This document shows, in pieces, positions 14,493-20,653 of a stretch of DNA of 21,711 bases; the first letter of the stretch is position 1, and each line of letters begins with the position of its first letter. The notes beneath the pieces were generated by a model. That model was not told the origin of the DNA. It saw only the letters and a program-made list of their open reading frames with translations, and searched no databases. The DNA comes from JAAZMI01 sp050942615 (GTDB lineage Bacteria; Bacillota; Dethiobacteria; DTU022; UBA8154), in assembly GCA_050942615.1 (NCBI GenBank), contig JBMNNQ010000016.1, forward strand, positions 1-21,711. The letters are read 5' to 3'. A program made the position numbers and the translations under genes.

Positions 14493-15074
14493 ATGAAGAA
14501 ACAACAACCGGCAATCCTGCCCGAAGATACTGCCCCTGCTGCCGGCCGCTCTTGCCGGCAATGTGAACTAAGCCGGCAGGGCAGCAGGGTTATCTGGGGG
14601 GAGGGCAACCCCGAAGCACCCTTGTTTGTTATTTTAGACAACCCGGGGGCCAGAGAGGACAAAGCCGGCCAACCCTTTTTATGCGGTACCCGGGAAACCC
14701 TGCAGGCGGCCGCCTTTGAAGCCAGCATAAAACCCGGTTCCCTGTATATAAGCTATATCCTGAAATGCCGCCCGCGAAGGGCCTATGACAAGGGAAGAGC
14801 CCGGGCCACCTGCATTAATTTCCTGTGGGGGCAGTTGGCGGTAGTAAACCCGGAAATAGTCATGTGCCTGGGAAACGTTGCCTGCCAATCATTTTTTGAA
14901 AACCCGGCGGTAGAGGTAAAACAATTCCGGGGCAGGGTACACCCCGTCAGGGGCTACAGCGTAATAACCTCCTACCACCCCTTGGCGGTAAGGAGAAGGC
15001 CTGTTCTTTATAAATACTTTTTGCAGGATTGGCGCCTGGTAGCAGAACAGCTCAAACAACCCGGGCAGGGCTGA
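14493..15074 (+). CDS. Fe-S uracil-DNA glycosylase, family 4/5-like
   Basis: A 193-residue protein of the uracil-DNA glycosylase superfamily, which removes uracil from DNA in base excision repair. Four cysteines that would bind a 4Fe-4S cluster are present: C21 and C24 (CRQC), C92 (LKCRP) and C107 (TCINF). The QLAVVNPEIVMCLGNVA helix and the active-site loop SYHPLAVRRRP near the C-terminus are typical. Motif A normally reads GEAPG in family 4; here it is LDNPG, followed by the expected acid-rich ED..GQPF. The activity or substrate range may therefore differ. ATG at 14493 with AAAGGAG upstream is preferred over the open upstream ATG at 14409. Confidence 0.83.
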   Translation: MKKQQPAILPEDTAPAAGRSCRQCELSRQGSRVIWGEGNPEAPLFVILDNPGAREDKAGQPFLCGTRETLQAAAFEASIKPGSLYISYILKCRPRRAYDKGRARATCINFLWGQLAVVNPEIVMCLGNVACQSFFENPAVEVKQFRGRVHPVRGYSVITSYHPLAVRRRPVLYKYFLQDWRLVAEQLKQPGQG

Positions 15075-15100
15075 CAGTTACAGGGGGCACCTGCCCGTTT
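15062..15100 (+). terminator. Weak terminator overlapping the glycosylase stop codon
   Basis: CGGGCAGG (15062-15069) pairs with CCTGCCCG (15090-15097), followed only by TTT. The left arm overlaps the last codons of the glycosylase gene. The short T-run makes it a weak terminator at best. Confidence 0.4.
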
Positions 15101-15154
15101 GCTTCTACGGTAATAACTTTATAATACTGAAAACAAATAAAATAACGGAAAAAC

Positions 15155-15796
15155 CTACCCCAAACATTCATTTAACAGCAGCTCCTGCTGTTGCCGGAAA
15201 AAAGTTTTGATTTCTTCCCATTGTACCGGCCTGTGCATCACTGGCCAAGGTTCATGTTCGGCATCATCAAAGAATGCCAGGCTTTTGAACATGTGGTAGT
15301 AGTTGATGTTCGCAGCAGGAAATTTTTTATTCAATAAGGGAACAAGTTCCTTTAATTCCAACCCCGTTTGGGCAATAAAAAAAAGATCGATAAAATCCTT
15401 ACGGGAGCCACGGCTGCTCAAGGCTGCCCATTTCATAACCGCAATATCCAGCAAAGAAGCTAAAGACAGGCCGGGGGTTTCCGGCGCTGTCTGCAGCTCT
15501 GCCAACAAGGGGTTGGGATAATATAGCCAGGTAACCTGAATGTCATCCAGAAAACAATGCAGGGTACCTTTTTTAACCTCAGAAATGCGCAGTTGCCCAA
15601 GTTTGGAGAGGCTTTCTGCAACAGCCTTGGTATTGAACATTACCGGGGAAAACCAGTCTAAGTCAATTGACTCCCGGTGCCCCAGGATTAAAGCCAGGGC
15701 AGTACCGCCGGCCAAATAGGCCCCCGGCACAGGCAGGGCTGATGAAATCTTTTTTAAAAAATGGAGTCCGGGCTTGCTGAGAATGTTGAAAAACAT
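15155..15796 (-). CDS. AbiEii/AbiGii-family nucleotidyltransferase (putative toxin)
   Basis: A 213-residue protein of the nucleotidyltransferase AbiEii/AbiGii toxin family. The DNA polymerase beta-like core is visible: GGTALAL (about 30-36) followed by HRESIDLDWFS, with the paired acids D45 and D47. Downstream are the family lysine K122 (MKWAALSSRG) and KDFIDLFF (K133, D137). Relatives such as AbiEii and MenT transfer nucleotides to tRNA or block growth. ATG at 15796 is preferred because AGGAGG lies 10 nt upstream; an in-frame start at 15838 has no such site. It overlaps the end of the partner gene by 43 bp, so translation is coupled. The motifs look intact. Confidence 0.8.
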   Translation of the reverse strand: MFFNILSKPGLHFLKKISSALPVPGAYLAGGTALALILGHRESIDLDWFSPVMFNTKAVAESLSKLGQLRISEVKKGTLHCFLDDIQVTWLYYPNPLLAELQTAPETPGLSLASLLDIAVMKWAALSSRGSRKDFIDLFFIAQTGLELKELVPLLNKKFPAANINYYHMFKSLAFFDDAEHEPWPVMHRPVQWEEIKTFFRQQQELLLNECLG

Positions 15797-16065
15797 TTCA
15801 TTTGTTCCTCCTTGAGCTGGAAATAGTTTTGCCAGCACCGGGCTGTCTTCAGCGTTAATTTGGAACTAACGGTCACAGTCTTAAGAATTGCCCCTCTCCC
15901 AAACTTTTGCCATAACCATTTCAAAGCTACCTCGTCCCCCATATTGAGCACCCGTTCAATAATAAAACCCTGGTGGGCCTCCAAATTCAGCGTGTCCCAG
16001 TCTACATCCCAAAATAACCTTGTAACCGCTGCGGGCATATCCAAAGCATCAGACAGAGCAACCAC
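15754..16065 (-). CDS. DUF6922-like partner/antitoxin of the AbiEii-type protein
   Basis: A 103-residue protein whose first ~75 residues (LFWDVDWDTLN, FIIERVLNMGDEVALKWLWQ, then a basic strand and a Trp-containing helix) resemble the small DUF6922-type proteins commonly encoded just before AbiEii-family nucleotidyltransferases. Its C-terminal ~15 residues are encoded in the overlap with the toxin gene and may not be conserved. The likely start is GTG at 16065; no ATG is in frame, and there is no ribosome binding site except a faint AGG. An extended -10 promoter lies about 20 bp upstream, so the transcript would have a leader of about 12 nt. The antitoxin role is inferred from gene order. Confidence 0.6.
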   Translation of the reverse strand: MVALSDALDMPAAVTRLFWDVDWDTLNLEAHQGFIIERVLNMGDEVALKWLWQKFGRGAILKTVTVSSKLTLKTARCWQNYFQLKEEQMKCFSTFSASPDSIF

Positions 16066-16083
16066 CTGCCATTTTTTACTATT

Positions 16084-16092
16084 ATTATAACA
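16084..16092 (-). promoter_or_regulatory. Extended -10 promoter of the AbiEii pair
   Basis: On the minus strand the sequence is TGTTATAAT, a perfect TATAAT with the TGn extension and no convincing -35. It places the transcription start near 16076-16077, only about 12 nt before the GTG start. Confidence 0.55.
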
Positions 16093-16124
16093 TAAACAGG
16101 CTTCAAAAAATCATCCGGCGGCGT

Positions 16125-16397
16125 TTATTTGGTTAGCTTGTCTATAATCTTGATCATTTCATCTATTTTTTGTTTTTTGTCCAGTGGATCGTCGGCGTCG
16201 AAGGCCTCCCGCACGCAGTTTCTTAGATGGGCCTCCAGCACCTCTTTGTTGATGTTTTTTAAAATCCCGATGGAGGCCATCAGCTGGATGGAAATATCAA
16301 TGCAGTAACGATCCTCTTCCACCATTTTAAGCAGCCCTTCAACCTGCCCGCGCACCGTCTTCAGTTTTCTTAAAACCAATTCCCGGTCGGCCCTCAT
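16125..16397 (-). CDS. csoR: Copper-sensing repressor CsoR
   Basis: A 90-residue all-helical CsoR/RcnR-family repressor. The Cu(I) ligands of true CsoR are present: C32 (RYCIDI), H57 and C61 (AHLRNC), spaced Cx24HxxxC. The N-terminal RKLKTVRGQVEGLLKMVEEDR segment is the typical DNA-contacting helix. Cu(I) binding releases the protein from its operator and turns on copper export. It begins 3 bp after the copA stop, so it is co-transcribed with copA and represses its own operon through the site at 19069-19090. The ligand set favours copper sensing over the nickel (RcnR), formaldehyde (FrmR) or persulfide (CstR) branches. Confidence 0.92.
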   Translation of the reverse strand: MRADRELVLRKLKTVRGQVEGLLKMVEEDRYCIDISIQLMASIGILKNINKEVLEAHLRNCVREAFDADDPLDKKQKIDEMIKIIDKLTK

Positions 16398-16400
16398 CTT

Positions 16401-19055
16401 TTAAGCCTGCCCTGAAATAGCGGTAACTTCATAGCCGGCTTCTTCCACGGCCTGCTTTAATGCTTCATCTGCAACCGCCTTTGATAATGCTACCCGGGCC
16501 GTGCCCGCCGCCAAGTCAACCCGGACGTCTACACCCTCCAAAGCGCTTAAAGCTTTTTCTACGTGGGCCTGGCAGTGCTTACACATCATGCCTTTAATCT
16601 TCAAAACTTTTTCCATCTCTTCAGCCTCCCTGTCCCTTATTTTTTCAACCGGCGGGGCCGGCAATTCTTTTTTGGGAGAAAAATCCCCGGGGCCGGCCAA
16701 CACTGTTTTTGTTACTGTTTCTGTTTTCGTTTCCTCTATTTCTTTTTCCCTGCCGGCTCCCCCGGCTCTGGCGGCAGTGGGTTTGAATTTACGCAGCCTT
16801 AAGGCATTGGTCACAACAAAAAATGAACTGAGGCTCATCGCTGCCGCACCGATCATCGGCGTCAACTTGAGGCCAAAGGCAGGGTATAAAAGGCCGGCGG
16901 CGATCGGGATGCCCAATGCGTTATAGAAAAATGCCCAAAAAAGGTTCTGTTTAATATTCCGAAGCGTGGCCCGTGACAGCTCCATAGCCCCCACCGCATC
17001 CAGCAGATCATTTTTGGTCAGCACAATGTCCGCCGCTTCGATAGCTACATCTGTGCCTGCGCCGATCGCAATGCCGGCATCGGCCCTGGCCAGCGCCGGT
17101 GCGTCATTGACCCCATCACCGATCATAGCCACCTTCTGCCCCTGCGCCTGTAGGGCCTGAATTTTTTGATCCTTTTCCTGTGGCAGCGCTTCGGCGATCA
17201 CTTCATCGATCCCCAGGCGCCGGCGGATAGCCTCGGCTGTCCTGTGGTTGTCCCCAGTCAGCATCACCACTTTAACGCCCATTTCCTTAAACCTTTGCAC
17301 CGCCTGCCGGCTGGTAGGCTTGGGAACATCCGCCAAGGCGATAACCCCCAACAAAGATTGTTCCCGGGCGAAGTAAAGCGGGGTCTTCCCTTCCCGGGAA
17401 AAACGGTGTGACAGCTCTGCGGCAACCCCGGTAGCCACCCCTTTTGCACTGATAAATTTTTCGTTGCCGGCGGCGTAAAGTTTCCCGTCCAGAAAACCTT
17501 CCACCCCCTGCCCGGCAAGCGCCTTAAAACCTTCAAGCTCCTTCAGGGGTATATTTTTTTCCCGGGCATAGTTTAAAATAGCCTTGGCCAAATGATGTTC
17601 AGAATTCTTCTCCAATGCCTGGGCTGCCGTCAACAGCTCTTCTTCAGAAACGGCAGCACCCAACACTATATCGGTAACCCGCGGCTTCCCTTCAGTCAAC
17701 GTGCCCGTTTTGTCCAGCACAACCGTCTGCACCCTGTGGAAAATTTCGAGGGCCTCCGCTGACTTAACCAGGATGCCCTCCTCCGCCCCCCGGCCGGTAC
17801 CGACCATAATCGCCACCGGGGTGGCCAAACCTAGGGCGCAGGGGCAGGAAACCACCAGCACCGTGATGCCCATGGAAAGCGCAAATTCAAAGGTGGCCCC
17901 GGCCAACAGCCAGCCGGCCGCCGTGAGCACAGCAATGCTGATTACCGCCGGGACAAAGATGCCGCTAATTGTATCCGCCAGCCTGGCTACGGGCGCCTTG
18001 GTAGCATTGGCATCCTCCACTAAAGCAATTATTTTGGCCAGCGTGGTCTCTGCACCGACATGTGTGGCCCTGAACTTGAAAGCCCCTCCCTGGTTGATTG
18101 TGGCCGCACTCACCCGCGCCCCAACCTGTTTTTCAACGGGAATGCTTTCCCCGGTCAGGGAAGATTCGTCCAGGAAGGATTGTCCTTCTGTAATTATGCC
18201 GTCCACGGGCAGCAGATCGCCCGGTTTGATAATAACAGTATCCCCAATCCCCACTGCTTCCACCGGGATCAGCTCTTCTGCACCGTTTCTTTCTATTCTG
18301 GCCTTTTTAGGCACTAAGTCCATCAGCCTTCTGATGGCCTCCGATGTTTTCCCTTTGGAACGGGCCTCTAAATATTTCCCCACGGTGATTAAGGTTAGAA
18401 TCATGGCTGAAGATTCCAGGTAAAGATCATGGTAGTAGCCCTGCACCAGCCCCCAGTCGCCAATCCCCAGGCCATGGCTCATACGAAAAATAGCGATGAT
18501 GCCATATAACAGGGCCGCCCCGGAGGCAATGGCGATCAGGGAATCCATATTGGGGTGCCCCCTGAACAGGGTCCTGAACCCCACCGTATAAAACTTGCGG
18601 TTAATAAAAATCACGGGTATAGCCAATAAAAACTGGGCAAAGGCAAAGGAAACCGCGTTTTCCAGGCCTGATAAAAATGAAGGCAGCGGCCAGTTAAACA
18701 TGTGGCTCATGGAAATATACATGAGGGGGATCATCAATAAAATAGAAACCTGCAGGCGCAGCTTCATTTCCGCTGCTTCTAAAAGCAGCGGGTTTACAGC
18801 CGGCTCTACCTGCATAGCTCCTTCAGCGCCCGGCTTTGCTTTTAAAGACGCCCCGTAGCCGGCATCTGTTACAGCCTTGATAATCTCTGCACCGGATACC
18901 TGTCCCGCATCATAGCTGACATTCATACTGTTGGTTAACAAATTGACGCTTACCGATTCCACACCGGAAACCTTTTGCACACTGCGTTCTACGGCAGCTG
19001 AACACGCCGCACAGGTCATTCCGGTTACAGCAAACTTTTCTTGAGCAGCAGGCAT
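16401..19055 (-). CDS. copA: Copper-exporting P1B-type ATPase CopA with N- and C-terminal metal-binding domains
   Basis: An 884-residue membrane ATPase that exports Cu(I). It has an N-terminal HMA domain (MTCAAC, C15/C18), six membrane segments before and two after the catalytic loops, the transmembrane CPC motif (C404-P-C406), the phosphorylation site DKTGT at D448, the actuator TGES, and the hinge GDGVNDAPAL. The last ~65 residues form a second HMA domain (MCKHC, C825/C828), joined by a charged linker rich in E, K and T (about 760-815). Most CopA proteins carry HMA domains only at the N-terminus, so this looks like a fusion with a CopZ-type chaperone. GGAGGG lies just before the ATG. It is the first gene of the copA-csoR operon. 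Confidence 0.95.
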   Translation of the reverse strand: MPAAQEKFAVTGMTCAACSAAVERSVQKVSGVESVSVNLLTNSMNVSYDAGQVSGAEIIKAVTDAGYGASLKAKPGAEGAMQVEPAVNPLLLEAAEMKLRLQVSILLMIPLMYISMSHMFNWPLPSFLSGLENAVSFAFAQFLLAIPVIFINRKFYTVGFRTLFRGHPNMDSLIAIASGAALLYGIIAIFRMSHGLGIGDWGLVQGYYHDLYLESSAMILTLITVGKYLEARSKGKTSEAIRRLMDLVPKKARIERNGAEELIPVEAVGIGDTVIIKPGDLLPVDGIITEGQSFLDESSLTGESIPVEKQVGARVSAATINQGGAFKFRATHVGAETTLAKIIALVEDANATKAPVARLADTISGIFVPAVISIAVLTAAGWLLAGATFEFALSMGITVLVVSCPCALGLATPVAIMVGTGRGAEEGILVKSAEALEIFHRVQTVVLDKTGTLTEGKPRVTDIVLGAAVSEEELLTAAQALEKNSEHHLAKAILNYAREKNIPLKELEGFKALAGQGVEGFLDGKLYAAGNEKFISAKGVATGVAAELSHRFSREGKTPLYFAREQSLLGVIALADVPKPTSRQAVQRFKEMGVKVVMLTGDNHRTAEAIRRRLGIDEVIAEALPQEKDQKIQALQAQGQKVAMIGDGVNDAPALARADAGIAIGAGTDVAIEAADIVLTKNDLLDAVGAMELSRATLRNIKQNLFWAFFYNALGIPIAAGLLYPAFGLKLTPMIGAAAMSLSSFFVVTNALRLRKFKPTAARAGGAGREKEIEETKTETVTKTVLAGPGDFSPKKELPAPPVEKIRDREAEEMEKVLKIKGMMCKHCQAHVEKALSALEGVDVRVDLAAGTARVALSKAVADEALKQAVEEAGYEVTAISGQA

Positions 19056-19068
19056 ATTTTCCCTCCTT

Positions 19069-19090
19069 CATACCCCCACCGGGGTGTATG
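19069..19090. promoter_or_regulatory. CsoR operator of copA-csoR
   Basis: CATACCCCC and GGGGTGTATG form a near-perfect inverted repeat around ACC, the canonical CsoR box (ATACCCC...GGGGTAT). It begins at the predicted transcription start and ends a few bases before the copA ribosome binding site. A second half site (ATACCCC, 19126-19132) overlaps the -35 box. Confidence 0.85.
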
Positions 19091-19097
19091 TGTTACC

Positions 19098-19126
19098 AGC
19101 ATACAGCCCTGTCTGAAAATTGTCAA
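19098..19126 (-). promoter_or_regulatory. Sigma-A promoter of copA-csoR
   Basis: On the minus strand TTGACA (19121-19126) and TATGCT (19098-19103) are separated by 17 bp. The predicted start is near 19091, immediately upstream of the CsoR operator. Confidence 0.8.
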
Positions 19127-19266
19127 TACCCCTGCACAAAAAAATTTACCCTATTGAGTTGTTACTGGGCGGCTACTTTCCCGAGGGGATCATTTTTTCT
19201 TAACCAGAATAAGGCATGCCGATTTGCTTCATTATAAAAACAATCTAGATAAATATATATACAGAA

Positions 19267-19303
19267 CGTTATAGGGCATTACAAAGCGTTATAGACCATT
19301 ACA
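19267..19303. repeat. Direct repeat with 20-bp period between larE and copA
   Basis: CGTTATAGGGCATTACA (19267-19283) and CGTTATAGACCATTACA (19287-19303) are the same but for two bases and lie exactly 20 bp apart, two helical turns. The surrounding 19140-19337 is AT-rich and holds no gene and no clear terminator for larE. Confidence 0.65.
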
Positions 19304-19337
19304 TGATGTTGACTAAATTTTGTAGGCATTTGCCGGT

Positions 19338-20129
19338 TTACAGCATTTCATTCATACTGCCACTGCGAAAACCCTGCAAATCCAAGGTTACATAGGAAAA
19401 ACCCAGGCCCTGCAGGTAAACAACGAGCGCTTCTTTTTCAGGAAGCAGGGCCGGTATTTTTTCCGGCGGCACTTCAATCCGGGCCAGCCCCCGGTGACAG
19501 CGCACGCGCAAAACGGTATGCCCCCGGGAACGCAGGTATTTTTCCGCGGCAGCGATCATCTGCAGCTTTGCCGCCGTAATTTTTTCGCCGTAGGGCAGGC
19601 GAGTGGCCAAACAGGGTGACGCCGGTAAGTTCCAGGCGCCCAGTCCGGCCTGTTTTGACAACAAGCGGACCTCTTGCTTAGTCAGGCCGGCTTCCTGCAG
19701 GGGGCTGCGCACCTGCAGTTCTGCAGCCGCCCGGGAACCGGGGCGAAAATCCTTCAGATCGTCGGCGTTGGCGCCGTCGCAAACCACAGCCCAACCCCTG
19801 CCGGCGGCAAGCTGCCGGCAACGGTGAAAAAGTTCCCGTTTGCAATGGTAACAGCGTTCCGGCGAATTGGCAGTAAATTCATCTTTTGTCAGCAAGCAAA
19901 GGTGCACTACCGCCTGTTTTGCACCAATTTCCTGCGCAGCCCGGCCTGCCAACTCCAGTTCCTCTGCGGTCTGTACCTCTAAGGCGGCCGTAACCGCCAA
20001 GAGGTTTTCCCCCCAACATTCTTTGGCTTTATAAAGAAGATAACTGCTGTCTGCACCGCCGGAAAAAGCAACTACCCCGCTGTTTATTTCCTCCAGTATT
20101 TCTTCCAATTTCTCTACCTTTTTTTCCAA
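19338..20129 (-). CDS. larE: ATP-dependent sulfur transferase LarE
   Basis: A 263-residue PP-loop enzyme. LarE adenylates the pyridinium dicarboxylate precursor made by LarB and inserts sulfur, a step in making the nickel-pincer nucleotide cofactor of lactate racemase. The PP-loop SGGADSS is at 23-29. Three cysteines are conserved: C93 and C96 (RCYHCK) and C173 (ASPCLATR). LarE proteins with only the last Cys sacrifice that sulfur; those with the three-Cys set bind a 4Fe-4S cluster and act catalytically, so this one is predicted to be the cluster type. It starts at TTG with GGAGG/GGGG upstream. larA, larB and larC are not in the window, so the role in lactate racemisation is inferred from family alone. 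Confidence 0.87.
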   Translation of the reverse strand: MEKKVEKLEEILEEINSGVVAFSGGADSSYLLYKAKECWGENLLAVTAALEVQTAEELELAGRAAQEIGAKQAVVHLCLLTKDEFTANSPERCYHCKRELFHRCRQLAAGRGWAVVCDGANADDLKDFRPGSRAAAELQVRSPLQEAGLTKQEVRLLSKQAGLGAWNLPASPCLATRLPYGEKITAAKLQMIAAAEKYLRSRGHTVLRVRCHRGLARIEVPPEKIPALLPEKEALVVYLQGLGFSYVTLDLQGFRSGSMNEML

Positions 20130-20181
20130 ACTTTCCCCGCCTCCTCTCCTATTACCCCAACCACAAGCATTTCCTGAATAT

Positions 20182-20190
20182 ATTATAGCA
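20182..20190 (-). promoter_or_regulatory. Extended -10 promoter of larE
   Basis: On the minus strand the sequence is TGCTATAAT, a perfect TATAAT with a TGn extension; the hexamer 17 bp upstream (TTTCCT) is a weak -35. It lies 53 bp before the larE start. Confidence 0.5.
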
Positions 20191-20217
20191 ATTATTTTAA
20201 ATCCAGGAAAACTGCAA

Positions 20218-20386
20218 AAAAGGGGATCCCCCTTTTCTACAGGGAGGATTGTTTCATTCGCCCCTGCCTTAGCCCAATTTTTATCTACAGACCTCCCGCC
20301 GCCCCTGCTAGTGCCAACTACGGGAGGATGAAAATACCCCCCACGGGCTTTTCAGAGCAGGGAAAATTTTACTTTCCCGTCGTGGG
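20218..20386. other. Hairpin-rich intergenic region between larE and tex
   Basis: Three inverted repeats lie in a row. The first is AAAAGGGG / CCCCTTTT (20218-20236, 3-nt loop). The second is CCTCCCG (20292-20298) with CGGGAGG (20321-20327). The third is a two-tier hairpin, CCCACG (20340-20345) with CGTGGG (20381-20386), enclosing GGGAAA and TTTCCC (20360-20378). GGGAGGATG and the CCCACG/CGTGGG arms recall the IS605-type ends elsewhere in the window, so it may be a decayed element or the structured leader of tex. I recognise no known riboswitch. Confidence 0.4.
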
Positions 20387-20452
20387 ATATTTTCCCCAGT
20401 TCCAAAATGCTTTTTTATATCCCCAGTATTTATGTTTTCAGCCGGCAAGGTT

Positions 20453-20483
20453 TTGGACATTACAGGCAGAAATATAGTAAAAT
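20453..20483 (+). promoter_or_regulatory. Candidate promoter of tex
   Basis: TTGGAC (20453-20458) and TAAAAT (20478-20483) are 19 bp apart; TATAGT at 20473 is an alternative -10 but too close. It is only a moderate match. Confidence 0.35.
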
Positions 20484-20589
20484 TGATGCGGTTTATTTTA
20501 GCAGGTGCATTTTGTATCAGCGGGACAAGAAACTTCCTTCTATATCCAAGCTAAGGGAAACAGACAATTAATACAGGCCCCGGTTTTGT

Positions 20590-20627
20590 AACCAACTTGT
20601 ACCTAAACCAACTTGTACCTGAACCAA
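20590..20627 (+). repeat. 16-bp tandem repeat in the tex leader
   Basis: AACCAACTTGTACCT plus one variable base occurs twice (20590-20605 and 20606-20621), followed by a partial third copy (AACCAA, 20622-20627). It lies 14 bp before the G-rich ribosome binding site of tex. Confidence 0.75.
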
Positions 20628-20653
20628 ACAGATTATATTTTGGGGGGATGTTT

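Noticed and set aside
19267..19303. CRISPR repeat-spacer unit
   Set aside because: Only two 17-bp copies with a 3-bp gap; no spacers of normal length and no cas genes.
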